From NCBI RefSeq assembly GCF_036346295.1, contig NZ_CP107819.1:4526001-4590000 (forward strand): a DNA stretch of 64,000 nucleotides, given 5' to 3'. Source of the DNA: Streptomyces sp. NBC_00536 (GTDB taxonomy: Bacteria > Actinomycetota > Actinomycetes > Streptomycetales > Streptomycetaceae). The stretch's first letter is position 1, and every line of letters begins with the position of its first letter. This document shows positions 1 to 8,283 of the stretch, in pieces. The position numbers and the translations under genes were made by a program. The notes beneath the pieces are model-generated. The model did not search any database. It saw nothing but the letters and a program-made list of their open reading frames with translations, and was not told the origin of the DNA.

Positions 1-438
1 GGATCACGGCGGGGATCTGCGGTATCGCGGGTCTCGTCTTCAGCACACCGGGAACGCTAGTCTCGCGGTCCGGCCGGCACATCGGGCCCTGGTCCCAGGA
101 GGTCCGCGACCCGCGGCCTAGGTCTTCCGGGCCGCGCTCCGGTCTGCCGGGCCGTGCTTCCCGGCCACGCCTGCCCGCCACACGTGCCGCGTTCTGCCGC
201 GCTCTTCCCACCGGTTCCCCGGTGCTCGGCGTATCGTTTGCTCCCGGAAATGAAGGGGAGCGCCCCCAGGCGGCTGGAGCCCCACTATCCATCTCATGTG
301 ACTTGAGTCACAGAGGGCAAGATTTGTTGACCCTGTGTACCTGCGGCACAGCTCACTGTGATTCAGTGGACGGGACACCGCAACGAAACGCCGATGACAA
401 ACCTGGAGTTGCTGTCGAGGTCTCGGGGAGAGCGAGCA
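1..438. other. Upstream region of cdgB; no confident gene
   Basis: The first 438 bases hold no gene I can support. One plus-strand frame is open from base 3 and for about 110 bases has GC-rich third positions and a hydrophobic start, so it might be the tail of an upstream membrane protein. It does not stop before it runs into cdgB, and its codon bias fades after about base 115, so I do not call it. The stretch 290-438 looks like promoter and leader sequence: it contains the perfect-arm palindrome GTGACT-TG-AGTCAC (298-311) and the BldD-like box at 327-341. Confidence 0.5.
327..341 (+). promoter_or_regulatory. Candidate BldD box upstream of cdgB
   Basis: The 15-mer TTGACCCTGTGTACC fits the published BldD pattern nTnACnCWGnGTnAn at every fixed position except the second-to-last fixed base (C instead of A). 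It lies about 100 bases upstream of the chosen cdgB start. BldD is the c-di-GMP-binding developmental repressor, and cdgB is a recorded direct BldD target in S. coelicolor, so both position and context fit. Binding here is inferred, not shown. Confidence 0.7.
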
Positions 439-2184
439 ATGGAGACCGAGTCGGAGCCGTACGTCCGTCTTGCGACCCTGCGGCAGCTGCACAAGGTGGT
501 CGCCGAGCTGAATACGGCCCGGAGTCTCGCGGACACCCTGCAGACCGTCGTGGACGGCATCGTCCTGGGCCTCGGCTATGAACTCGCCTGTGTCAACCTC
601 GTACGCCCGGACGGCGATCTCGTCGTCGCCGCCTTCGCCGGGGACCCCTCCGCGGAGGCCCTCATCACCGGTCGCGTGGGCTCCCGCGCCTCCTGGGACC
701 GCCGCTTGACGATGGGTCGGGACTGGGACGGTCTGCGCTTCATCCCGCACACCGAGGGCTGGGTCCTGATCGAGGACGACGTCCCCCAGTGGCACACCGA
801 GGGGCCCGATCCGCGGTTCGAGGACGAGTGGCACCCCGAGGACCGGCTCTACGCCCCCATGTACGCGTCAGGCGGGGAACTGCTGGGTGTCATTTCGGTG
901 GACAGGCCGCGCAACGGGCGCCGTCCCGGCGCGTGGGGCCGCGAAGCCCTCCAGATGTACGCGTTCCAAGCGGCGATTGCGATCAGCAACGCGCGGCTGC
1001 GCGCGAACATGCAGCGGGCCCTGGTCCGGCTCGAACGCGAGCAGCAGGCGCTGCGGGCCAGCGAGGAGTCGTTCCGCCAGGCCTTCGAATACGCGCCCAG
1101 CGGCATGGCCATCGCCGAGATGGGCGGTGACCAGCACGGACGGCTGCTGCGCACCAACGACGCGCTGTGCCGGCTGCTCGGCCGGCCCGCCTCCGTCCTG
1201 CGCCGGTACTCCTTCTCCGACCTCGTCCACCCCGAGGACATCGGCACCCTGCTGCGGACCTCCGCCGAGGGCGGCCGGGCCGAGCTGCGGCTGGGGCGGC
1301 GCGACGGCACGTATGTATGGGTGTCGCTGCGCAATTCCGTGGTGGCGGACGCGGCCGACGGGCCGCGCTTCCTCCTCACCCACGTCGAGGACATCGAGGA
1401 GCGCAAGCGGCACGAGCTCCAGCTCGCGCACCGGGCCAGTCACGACGCGCTGACCGGGCTGCCCAACAGCGCCGAGCTGCGCGCCCGGCTCGGCGCGCGG
1501 CTGTGTCGCAGACCGCAGTCCGTGCGGGCGACGGCCGTGGAGGCCCTGGACGCCGCCTTCGAGGGGCGGGACGGGCCGGGCGGGCCGGTGGCGGCGGGCG
1601 GTGGCGGCGGGGGCGGTGAGCACGGTTTCCGCCCCGACGGCGGGCCCGGCGGGCCCGACCCCTTCGAGTTCCCCGGGGTGCCGGGGCAGGCGGGCGGCCC
1701 CGGTGGCCCGGGCGGTGCCGGGGGAGCGGGACCGTACGACCACCACGTGCACACGGTGGCGCCCGAGACGGAGGTCGACGACGGCACCAAGGGGCTCGCG
1801 GTGCTCTTCTGCGACCTGGACGGCTTCAAGTCGATCAACGACCGGTTCGGGCACCACACCGGGGACGCGGTGCTCATCGAGGTGGCCCGGCGGCTGACGA
1901 CCGGGGTCAGGGACGGTGACACCGTCGCCCGGCTGGGTGGCGACGAGTTCGTGGTGCTGGCCGACGGGCTGGGCTCCGCGGACGCGGCGGACCTCGCGGT
2001 CCGGCTGCGCAACGCGATCATCCCGCCGATCCGGGTGGACGGCCGGGCGGTCCGTGTGGGGGCGAGTTTCGGGATCGGCTGGGCCAGCTGCGGAATGTCC
2101 GCCGACGAGGTGCTGCGCTCCGCCGACCAGCGGATGTACATCGAGAAGCGCTCGCGCTCCAAGGCCCACCGCAGGGCGGGCTGA
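439..2184 (+). CDS. cdgB: GAF-PAS-GGDEF diguanylate cyclase CdgB
   Basis: A 581-residue signalling protein predicted to make cyclic di-GMP from two GTP. In order it has a GAF sensor domain (about residues 15-185), a PAS/PAC domain (about 205-330) and a GGDEF domain. The catalytic GGDEF motif is intact at residues 500-504, and an RxxD product-inhibition site (RDGD) lies exactly five residues before it. No EAL domain follows, so it should be a pure cyclase. Oddly, about 100 residues of glycine- and proline-rich sequence sit inside the GGDEF domain, between the DALTGLP segment (near 335) and FCDLDGFK (near 456). The ATG at 439 is chosen because GGGGAG precedes it by eight bases; in-frame ATGs at 358 and 394 lack this. 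The domain order matches S. coelicolor CdgB, which controls sporulation under BldD. Confidence 0.9.
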   Translation: METESEPYVRLATLRQLHKVVAELNTARSLADTLQTVVDGIVLGLGYELACVNLVRPDGDLVVAAFAGDPSAEALITGRVGSRASWDRRLTMGRDWDGLRFIPHTEGWVLIEDDVPQWHTEGPDPRFEDEWHPEDRLYAPMYASGGELLGVISVDRPRNGRRPGAWGREALQMYAFQAAIAISNARLRANMQRALVRLEREQQALRASEESFRQAFEYAPSGMAIAEMGGDQHGRLLRTNDALCRLLGRPASVLRRYSFSDLVHPEDIGTLLRTSAEGGRAELRLGRRDGTYVWVSLRNSVVADAADGPRFLLTHVEDIEERKRHELQLAHRASHDALTGLPNSAELRARLGARLCRRPQSVRATAVEALDAAFEGRDGPGGPVAAGGGGGGGEHGFRPDGGPGGPDPFEFPGVPGQAGGPGGPGGAGGAGPYDHHVHTVAPETEVDDGTKGLAVLFCDLDGFKSINDRFGHHTGDAVLIEVARRLTTGVRDGDTVARLGGDEFVVLADGLGSADAADLAVRLRNAIIPPIRVDGRAVRVGASFGIGWASCGMSADEVLRSADQRMYIEKRSRSKAHRRAG

Positions 2185-2263
2185 GTCCGTCCACCTGGTG
2201 GCAGAGCGCCTGGAGCTTGCCTGTTCGAGGTAGGCTCCCGTGGGTCGAAAGGAGTGACCTGAG

Positions 2264-3325
2264 ATGACGACGCCCGCGAACCACGGCTCGAACGGTGGGG
2301 CGAACAAGCCCGAGGACGACGACCCGTTCGGCTACCTCTACGAGGACGGGCAGGCCGCCGGCGCCACGCCGCCCGGACAGGGTGGCGGATACGGCTACCC
2401 CGGCCCCGCCGGTGGTGCGCAGCCAGGTGTTCCCAGGACCTCCTACAACCAGGTGCGTACGGTCGGCGACCGGACGTACGGCGGCCAGCGCGGCCAGGTC
2501 CCCTACCAGCAGGGCCCGCCGCAGCAGGGCCCGGGCCAGCAGCCCGCGTACCCGAACGGCCCGGCCCCGCAGTACCAGGCGCAGTACCAGGCCCCCGAAG
2601 CGCTCCAGGCGGGCGGCTACGGCGTGCCCCCGCAGCAGCAGTACACCCAGGCCATCCCGCCCCAGGGCGGCGGTCACGGCGGCGGCAACGGCGGCGGGTC
2701 CAGCCGCCGCGGCATGCTGATCGCGGCCGGTGCGGTGGTCGCCGCCGTGGCGATCGGCATCGGCGCGGCCGTGATCTGGGGGAACGACAACAAGGACCAG
2801 AACAAGGCGGACGGCAAGGACAAGGGCACGACGCAGTCGCAGTCCCAGCAGCCGCCGTCCTCCACGTCGCCGAGCGGCTCGGCGTCGCCCTCGGCGGGCC
2901 CGGCGCTGCCGAAGGCGGACGCGACGGGTTCCGGTTTCGCGCTGGCGGGCGGTGCGAGCGTGCAGAACGCGGTGCCGGGCGCCAAGTCGAGCACCGGTCA
3001 GTACGTGGGCGGCTTCAACAAGCCGGGCGCGTCGCTGACCTGGTCGCTGGACGTGCCGAAGGCCGGCAACTACAAGCTGAAGATGACCTACGGGGTGCCC
3101 GGCAAGGACGGCACGACCACGCTGACCGTCAACGGCGAGGCGCAGACCCGTCCGATAAACATGAAGAACTGGGCGAACGCGAAGCCCGGCGAGTGGGACA
3201 AGGGCTGGACCAACACCTACTCGCTGGTCGACCTCAAGGCGGGCGCGAACACCGTCAAGATCTCGTGCGAGGCGGGCAACCAGTGCGACGTCCTCATCGA
3301 CCAGCTGTGGCTCGAAGCGAGCTGA
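2264..3325 (+). CDS. Membrane-anchored protein with C-terminal carbohydrate-binding (CBM35/CBM6-like) domain
   Basis: A 353-residue protein. The first ~145 residues are low-complexity, rich in Pro, Gln, Gly and Tyr. A single membrane segment (about 152-170, after a GSSRRG stretch) follows, then a Ser/Thr/Pro-rich spacer, then a ~135-residue beta-sandwich-like domain ending in LIDQLWLEAS. That C-terminal part, with its Gly/Tyr/Trp pattern and repeated 'Y.L...T/V..G' strands, resembles CBM6/CBM35 carbohydrate-binding modules. The topology suggests cytoplasmic disordered N-terminus and cell-surface sugar-binding C-terminus. AAAGGAG precedes the ATG at a good distance. It follows cdgB by 79 bases on the same strand. 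The function is unknown; the ligand could be cell-wall or exogenous glycan. Confidence 0.75.
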   Translation: MTTPANHGSNGGANKPEDDDPFGYLYEDGQAAGATPPGQGGGYGYPGPAGGAQPGVPRTSYNQVRTVGDRTYGGQRGQVPYQQGPPQQGPGQQPAYPNGPAPQYQAQYQAPEALQAGGYGVPPQQQYTQAIPPQGGGHGGGNGGGSSRRGMLIAAGAVVAAVAIGIGAAVIWGNDNKDQNKADGKDKGTTQSQSQQPPSSTSPSGSASPSAGPALPKADATGSGFALAGGASVQNAVPGAKSSTGQYVGGFNKPGASLTWSLDVPKAGNYKLKMTYGVPGKDGTTTLTVNGEAQTRPINMKNWANAKPGEWDKGWTNTYSLVDLKAGANTVKISCEAGNQCDVLIDQLWLEAS

Positions 3326-3332
3326 CGCCGAC

Positions 3333-3362
3333 CCCGGGCCCTGGTCACTGACCGGGACCGGG
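3333..3362. terminator. Hairpin between convergent genes
   Basis: CCCGGGCCCTGGTCA can pair with TGACCGGGACCGGG, leaving one G-A mismatch and one bulged T. It lies between the ends of the convergent CBM-like gene and the kinase gene and covers the kinase stop codon. It probably terminates one or both. There is no U-tract, as is usual in Streptomyces. Confidence 0.5.
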
Positions 3363-4292
3363 TGCCTGCGTGACGGTGACCGACCCCCGTACCTCTTCGT
3401 AGGTGCGGGGGTCGAACTCTCCCGCGACCGGGGAGTGCACGGTGGCCGCCGAGAGGGCGACGGCGCGGGTGAGGCGGGCGGGCCAGTCGAGGCCCTCGGC
3501 CAGTGCCGACAGGAGGCCCGCGACGGCGGAGTCCCCGGCTCCGGTGGGGTTGCCGGACAGGGCGCGGGGCGGGGCGGCCCGCCAGGTGCCCTGGGGGGTG
3601 GCGGCGAGCAGCCCGGCGGGGCCCAGCGAGGTGATGACCGCGTGGGCGCCGCGGCGGCGGGCGTCGCGGGTGGCGGGGAGCGGGTCGCGGGAGCCGGTCA
3701 GTTCGGCGAGTTCGGCGGCGTTCGGCTTGATCATCTCGGGGCGGGCGGCGATCCCGCGGCGCAGGGCCTCGCCGCTGGTGTCGAGGAGGACCGGGACGCC
3801 GGCCGCGCGGGCGGTGCGGATCAGGAGCGCGTACGCGCCGACGGGGACGCCGGGCGGGAGGCTGCCGCACAGGGCCACGGCGGCGACGGGGCGCGCGGAG
3901 GACCGTACGAGGGTCTCGTACCGGCCCTGGAAGGCGGCCCATTCCGCGGTGGTGATCAGCGGGCCGGGTTCGTTGAACTGGGTGGTGTCGCCGGTCGCCG
4001 CGTCGGCCACGGCCAGGGTGCGGCGGGTGGGGCCCGCGCAGGGGACGAGCGCGTCGACGACGCCGGGCGCGTGGGCGGCCAGGCCCGCGCGCACCGCCTC
4101 GCCCGCCGGGCCGCCCGCGAAGCCGGTGGCGGTGACCTCGTGGCCGAGGGCGGCGAGCACCCGGGCCACGTTGAGGCCCTTGCCGCCGGGGCGCTCGATG
4201 ACGTCGGACACCCGGTGCGAGGCGTGCGGCAGCAGCCTCGGCACGCGGTAGGTGACGTCGAGTGCGGTGTTGAGTGTGACGGTGACGATCAT
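3345..4292 (-). CDS. PfkB-family hexose kinase (1-phosphofructokinase/tagatose-6-phosphate kinase type)
   Basis: A 315-residue ribokinase-fold sugar kinase of the LacC/FruK subgroup. The N-terminus begins MIVTVTLNTALDVTY, typical of that subgroup. The first PfkB signature GGKGLNVARVL appears near residue 38, and the second signature with catalytic Asp, NPTGAGDSAVAGLL, near residue 255. The expected reaction is ATP-dependent phosphorylation of a hexose phosphate. The ATG at 4292 is preferred over an upstream in-frame start because it matches family N-termini and has a GGGGG stretch eight bases upstream. It lies downstream of and on the same strand as nagK-nagA, separated by about 120 bases, so it may act on amino-sugar-derived phosphates. 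The exact substrate cannot be told from sequence. Confidence 0.85.
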   Translation of the reverse strand: MIVTVTLNTALDVTYRVPRLLPHASHRVSDVIERPGGKGLNVARVLAALGHEVTATGFAGGPAGEAVRAGLAAHAPGVVDALVPCAGPTRRTLAVADAATGDTTQFNEPGPLITTAEWAAFQGRYETLVRSSARPVAAVALCGSLPPGVPVGAYALLIRTARAAGVPVLLDTSGEALRRGIAARPEMIKPNAAELAELTGSRDPLPATRDARRRGAHAVITSLGPAGLLAATPQGTWRAAPPRALSGNPTGAGDSAVAGLLSALAEGLDWPARLTRAVALSAATVHSPVAGEFDPRTYEEVRGSVTVTQAPGPGQ

Positions 4293-4411
4293 GTGGCGGA
4301 CCCCCGGGTATCGGTCTGCCGGGATCATGCCAAATGCAGGGCTGTCGGCCCAGTCCCCCGGGCCGACCGCCCGCCGCCTGCGCTCGAACGGCCGGGCTCA
4401 GGCGGCCGGGC

Positions 4412-5563
4412 TCACACCGCCGGGGTGACGATCCATTCGCCGCGCCGCATGACGCCCTTGACGTCGAAGTCCGCGTCGAGGACGACGAGGTCGGCGTACT
4501 TGCCGGGCTCCAGCGAGCCGACCCGGTCGTAGACGCCGAGCAGCCGGGCCGGGTTCGCGGAGATCGCCTGGACCACGGACTCGACGGGCAGCCGGTCCAG
4601 GGTCACCGACCGCTTGAAGGCGGTGTCCAGGGTCAGCGTCGAGCCCGCGATGGAGCCGCCCTCGACCAGCCGGGCCACGCCGTCCTTGACCTCGACCTCC
4701 AGCGGACCCAGGTGGTAGGTGCCGTCGCCGAAGCCCGCCGCGTCCATCGCGTCGGTGATCAGCGCGACGCGGTGCGCGCCCGCGTGGTGGAAGGCCAGCT
4801 CCAGCATCGCCGGGTGCAGGTGGGTGCCGTCGTTGATCAGCTCGACGGTGACCCGCTCGTCCTCCAGCAGCGCCGCGATGGGGCCGGGCGCGCGGTGCTC
4901 CAGGCCGGGCATCGCGTTGTAGAGGTGGGTGGCGACGGTGGCGCCCGCGTCGATGGCCTCGCGGGTCTGGTCGTAGGTGGAGTCGGTGTGCCCGATCGCG
5001 GCGATCACCCCGTGCTCGGCCAGCAGGCGTACGGAGTCCAGCCCGCCCGGCAGCTCGGTGGCCAGGGTGAACATCCGGGCCGCTCCGTGCGCGGCGTCCA
5101 TCAGCTTGCGGACCTCGGCCGGGTCCGGGTCGCGCAGCAGGTCCTCCTTGTGCGCGCCCTTGCGACAGGGGTTGATGAAGGGGCCCTCGAAGTGGATGCC
5201 CGCGATCTCGCCCTGCTGGGTCAGCTCGGCGAGCAGCGCGGCCCGCCGGGCCAGCTCGTCGAGGTCACCGGTGACGGTGGAGGCGACCAGCGTGGTGGTG
5301 CCGTGCTCGCGGTGCGTCCGTACGCCCTTGAGGATCTCCTCGGGGGTGCCGGAGGTGAAGGAGGCGCCGCCACCGCCGTGGTTGTGCATGTCCACGAAGC
5401 CGGGGACGATCCAGTGTCCGGCCAGGTCGAGGGTGCGCGCGTCCTCGTGGGCGCTGCCCGCGATGCGCTCGCCCTCGACGATGACGCGGCCGCCCGTGAC
5501 GGTCCCGGTGGGCAGCACCACCTTGGCGCCGGAGAGAACGGTGCTGTGTGCGCTTCCGGCCAT
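4412..5563 (-). CDS. nagA: N-acetylglucosamine-6-phosphate deacetylase
   Basis: A 383-residue amidohydrolase that converts GlcNAc-6-phosphate to glucosamine-6-phosphate and acetate in the cytoplasm, the usual NagA length. It shows the metal-binding DMHNHG motif near residue 60, HFEGPF near 130, the His pair around IGHTDS, and the catalytic Asp in ITDAMDAAG near 275. The start ATG overlaps the stop of nagK as TGATG, so the two are translationally coupled. A longer frame upstream overlaps nagK and is rejected. The operon is expected to be controlled through the DasR-like site upstream of nagK. Confidence 0.95.
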   Translation of the reverse strand: MAGSAHSTVLSGAKVVLPTGTVTGGRVIVEGERIAGSAHEDARTLDLAGHWIVPGFVDMHNHGGGGASFTSGTPEEILKGVRTHREHGTTTLVASTVTGDLDELARRAALLAELTQQGEIAGIHFEGPFINPCRKGAHKEDLLRDPDPAEVRKLMDAAHGAARMFTLATELPGGLDSVRLLAEHGVIAAIGHTDSTYDQTREAIDAGATVATHLYNAMPGLEHRAPGPIAALLEDERVTVELINDGTHLHPAMLELAFHHAGAHRVALITDAMDAAGFGDGTYHLGPLEVEVKDGVARLVEGGSIAGSTLTLDTAFKRSVTLDRLPVESVVQAISANPARLLGVYDRVGSLEPGKYADLVVLDADFDVKGVMRRGEWIVTPAV

Positions 5564-6504
5564 CAGGCAGGTACCTCCGTGGCGAGTAGGTCCCAGGCGA
5601 GCAGACCCGCGCCCAGGCATCCGGCGGTGTCCCCGAGGGCCGCCGGAACGATCTCGGGCAGCCGCTGGAACGTCACGCGTTCCTCCACGGCCGTCCGAAG
5701 TGGTGTGAACAAGGTTTCCCCGGCCTCCGCGAGCCCGCCACCGATGATCAGCGTGCGCGGGTCCAGCAGGGTGAGCGCGGTGACCAGCCCGTCGGCGAGG
5801 GCTCCGACGGCGGCCAGCCACACCTCCTGGGCGCGCGGGTCGCCGGATTCGACGGCCTTGGCGCAGTCCGCGGCGTCCGCGTCGGGGTCGCCGGAGGCGG
5901 CCGCCCAGGCGCGGGTGACGGCGGAGGCGGAGGCGAGGGTCTCCAGGCAGCCGTACTGGCCGCAGCCGCAGGCGGGGCCGCCGGGGCGGACCACGATGTG
6001 GCCGATCTCGCCCGCGTAGCCGTGGGCGCCCGCCTCGATCCGGCCCGCGATGCCGATGGCGCCGGCAATGCCGGTGCCGAGCGGCACGAAGAGGAAGCGG
6101 TCGGCGCCCCGGCCCGCGCCGATGCGGCCCTCGGCGAGTCCGCCGGTGCGCACGTCGTGCCCGAGGGCGACGGGGATGCCGCCGAGGCGTTCGCTGAGCA
6201 GGGCGCGCATGGGTACGTCGCGCCAGCCCAGGTTCGCCGCGTAGACGGCGATCCCGTTCTCGGCGTCGACGATCCCGGGGACGGCGACTCCGGCGGCGCG
6301 GGCGCTGCCTCCGTAGCGCTGCGCCCCCAGGTCGCGCAGTTCCGAGGCGAACTCCAGGATCGACTCGACGACGGCGTCGGGGCCCCGCTTGCGGCCGGTC
6401 GCGCGGCGCGCCTCGTGGAGCAGAGTGCCGTCCTCGGCGACGAGGGCGGCCTTCATCCCGGTGCCGCCCACATCGAGGGCGATGACGTGTTTCACGGGTT
6501 TCAC
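5563..6504 (-). CDS. nagK: ROK-family N-acetylglucosamine kinase
   Basis: A 313-residue ROK sugar kinase. It has the ATP-phosphate motif LDVGGTGMKAAL at the N-terminus and the ROK zinc motif CGCGQYGCLE near residue 180. In Streptomyces the nagKA pair phosphorylates and deacetylates GlcNAc from chitin or cell wall. The start is uncertain: in-frame GTGs occur at 6504 and 6495 and a TTG at 6534. The TTG lies inside the operator, and 6504 keeps the usual family length, so I chose 6504 despite a weak ribosome site. It overlaps nagA by one base. It faces the binding-protein gene across a 169-base shared control region. Confidence 0.9.
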   Translation of the reverse strand: MKPVKHVIALDVGGTGMKAALVAEDGTLLHEARRATGRKRGPDAVVESILEFASELRDLGAQRYGGSARAAGVAVPGIVDAENGIAVYAANLGWRDVPMRALLSERLGGIPVALGHDVRTGGLAEGRIGAGRGADRFLFVPLGTGIAGAIGIAGRIEAGAHGYAGEIGHIVVRPGGPACGCGQYGCLETLASASAVTRAWAAASGDPDADAADCAKAVESGDPRAQEVWLAAVGALADGLVTALTLLDPRTLIIGGGLAEAGETLFTPLRTAVEERVTFQRLPEIVPAALGDTAGCLGAGLLAWDLLATEVPA

Positions 6505-6532
6505 AGGTGACAGTCTCGCGTGCTCGACGGGC

Positions 6533-6548
6533 AAAGGTCTAGTCCACT
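6533..6548. promoter_or_regulatory. DasR-responsive element (dre), nagK side
   Basis: AAAGGTCTAGTCCACT matches 13 of 16 positions of the DasR consensus ACTGGTCTAGACCACT. It lies about 30 bases upstream of the nagK start. DasR is the GntR-family repressor released by glucosamine-6-phosphate, the product of NagA, so this would give feedback induction. nagKA is a known DasR target in S. coelicolor. Confidence 0.85.
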
Positions 6549-6618
6549 GAGAGGGATTGTTGAGTGGCCATACAAATGGGGGACCCCGACCCCCGTCCGG
6601 TTGTGGACACTCCGCGAA

Positions 6619-6634
6619 AGTGGTGTAGACCTTA
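6619..6634. promoter_or_regulatory. Second DasR-like site, binding-protein side
   Basis: AGTGGTGTAGACCTTA matches the left and central part of the DasR consensus (core TGGTGTAGACC, one change in the core; the right flank is poor). It lies 40 bases upstream of the lipoprotein GTG start. It suggests that the divergent binding-protein gene is under the same control as nagKA. Confidence 0.6.
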
Positions 6635-6673
6635 CGTGGATCGTACGTACAACCATGGGGTGGACCGAGAGCT

Positions 6674-7978
6674 GTGAGAGCCCGTTACCTGAGCCTGGCG
6701 GCCTCCGGCGCCGCACTGTGCATGACCGTGACCCTGACCGGCTGCGGGAGCGAGGTCCTCGGCGGGAACAACGAGGTGACCCTGCGCGTCGTGGCGGCCG
6801 ACTACGGGGACAATCCGGCGAATTCCTCCGCCACGTACTGGAAGGACCTCGCCCACCGCTTCGAGAAGGAGCAGCCCGGCATCAAGGTCGAGGTCAACGT
6901 CTACTCCTGGACCGAGGTCGACGCGAAGGTCGCCGAGCTGGTCAAGGCCGGCAAGGCCCCCGACATCGCGCAGATCGGCGCCTACGCCGACTACGCGGCC
7001 GCCGACAAGCTCTACACCGCCGACGAGCTGCTCTCCGTACAGACCGAGGCCGACTTCCTCGCGCCGCTCGCCGACGCGGGCAAGGTCAAGCGGGTCCAGT
7101 ACGGCATGCCCTTCGTGGCCAGCACCCGGCTGCTCTTCTACAACGAGAAGCTCTTCGCCGACGCGGGCATCATCCCGGCGAGCGCGGTCGGCACCGGCAA
7201 GGGCTGGCAGCCCAAGTCCTGGTCCGAACTGGAAGCCGCCGCCAAGAAACTCAAGGCGGCCAAGGTCCCCACCCCCTTCGCGCTGCCCCTGGGCCGCGAG
7301 GAGGCGCAGGCCGAGACCATGAACTGGCTGCTCGCGGGCGGTGGCGGCTACACCGACAACGAGGAGTCCTACGCCCTCGACTCCCCGGACAACGTCAAGA
7401 CCTTCGAGTACCTGCGCGACACCCTGGTCGGCGGCGGCCTCACCGGCCCCGTCGAGCCCGCGAAGCTCGACCGCCAGGCCGCCTTCGACGGCTTCACGCG
7501 CGGCGAGGTCGGCATGCTCAACGGCCACCCGACGCTGATCAAGCAGGCCGGCGGGAAGGGCGTGAAGTTCGGCATGGTCGCCCTGCCGACCGCCGACGGC
7601 GCCGAGAAGCCCGGCATGGGCGTCGCCGACTGGGTCATGGCCTTCAAGAACGGCCACCGCAAGGAGTCCGGCAAGTTCCTCGACTTCCTCTACTCCGCCG
7701 ACAACCAGACCGCCTTCACCAGCCGCTACGACCTGCTGCCGGTGACCACCAGCGGCTATCGGTCGATGGAAGCGGCCAACGGGGCGGGCGCGAGCCAGCT
7801 CAAGACCTTCCTCCAGGCGCTGCCCACCTCGCGGCTCTACCCCGTCGGCAAGAAGTCCTGGGCCGGGGTGAGCGAGAACATCAAGCAGAACATCGGCAAG
7901 ACCGTCCAGCCGGGCGGACAGCCGGCCAAGACGCTGGAGGAGATGGCGCGCTCGGCGCGGGCGGCGGACACGCACTGA
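6674..7978 (+). CDS. Sugar ABC transporter substrate-binding lipoprotein (orphan)
   Basis: A 434-residue extracellular solute-binding protein of family 1. It starts with a lipoprotein signal whose lipobox is LTGC with the lipidated Cys at residue 24. The body resembles sugar-binding proteins (motifs such as PDIAQIG near residue 95 and MPFVASTRLLFYNEKLF near 150). No permease or ATPase genes are adjacent, so it must use transmembrane components encoded elsewhere. It faces nagKA across a region with two DasR-like sites, so an amino sugar or chitooligosaccharide is a reasonable guess for the ligand. The start is GTG at 6674; it places the lipobox at the expected distance. Confidence 0.85.
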   Translation: MRARYLSLAASGAALCMTVTLTGCGSEVLGGNNEVTLRVVAADYGDNPANSSATYWKDLAHRFEKEQPGIKVEVNVYSWTEVDAKVAELVKAGKAPDIAQIGAYADYAAADKLYTADELLSVQTEADFLAPLADAGKVKRVQYGMPFVASTRLLFYNEKLFADAGIIPASAVGTGKGWQPKSWSELEAAAKKLKAAKVPTPFALPLGREEAQAETMNWLLAGGGGYTDNEESYALDSPDNVKTFEYLRDTLVGGGLTGPVEPAKLDRQAAFDGFTRGEVGMLNGHPTLIKQAGGKGVKFGMVALPTADGAEKPGMGVADWVMAFKNGHRKESGKFLDFLYSADNQTAFTSRYDLLPVTTSGYRSMEAANGAGASQLKTFLQALPTSRLYPVGKKSWAGVSENIKQNIGKTVQPGGQPAKTLEEMARSARAADTH

Positions 7979-8012
7979 GCGTCCTGTCGGTGGGCGGCGT
8001 TAATCTGGCGGT

Positions 8013-8249
8013 ATGACGGAGGGCGGGCGGTTGACGGAGACGGAAGCCGCCGTGCTCGCGTACGAGGGGCGCACCTGGCCCGGACCCGGCGCCAAGGAGC
8101 GGGCGATACGGGAAGTGCTCGGGATGCCCCCCGTCCGCTACTACCAGCTGCTCAACGCGCTGATGGACGACCCCCGGGCGCTCGCCCACGCGCCGGGTAC
8201 GGTCAACCGCCTGCGCAGGCTGCGCGAAGCGCAGCGCGCCCGGCGATAG
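8013..8249 (+). CDS. Small DUF3263 protein
   Basis: A 78-residue basic protein with the DUF3263 pattern: LTETEAAVLAYEGRTWPGPGAKERAIREVLGMPPVRYYQLLN. It is predicted to be mostly helical and resembles an HTH-like DNA-binding segment, but no function is established. It lies 34 bases after the binding-protein gene and just before otsB, on the same strand. Confidence 0.85.
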   Translation: MTEGGRLTETEAAVLAYEGRTWPGPGAKERAIREVLGMPPVRYYQLLNALMDDPRALAHAPGTVNRLRRLREAQRARR

Positions 8250-8283
8250 CCCTCCGGTCGGGGGGACCGTTAGGGTCGAGGGC

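Noticed and set aside
298..311. GTGACT-TG-AGTCAC as a BldD box
   Set aside because: The half-site spacing is one base too short for the BldD pattern and the conserved central C-W-G is missing. It may bind another regulator. The better BldD match is at 327-341.
3..581. Open plus-strand frame running into cdgB
   Set aside because: Only the first ~110 bases have convincing codon bias, and no stop separates it from cdgB, so I could not define a gene.
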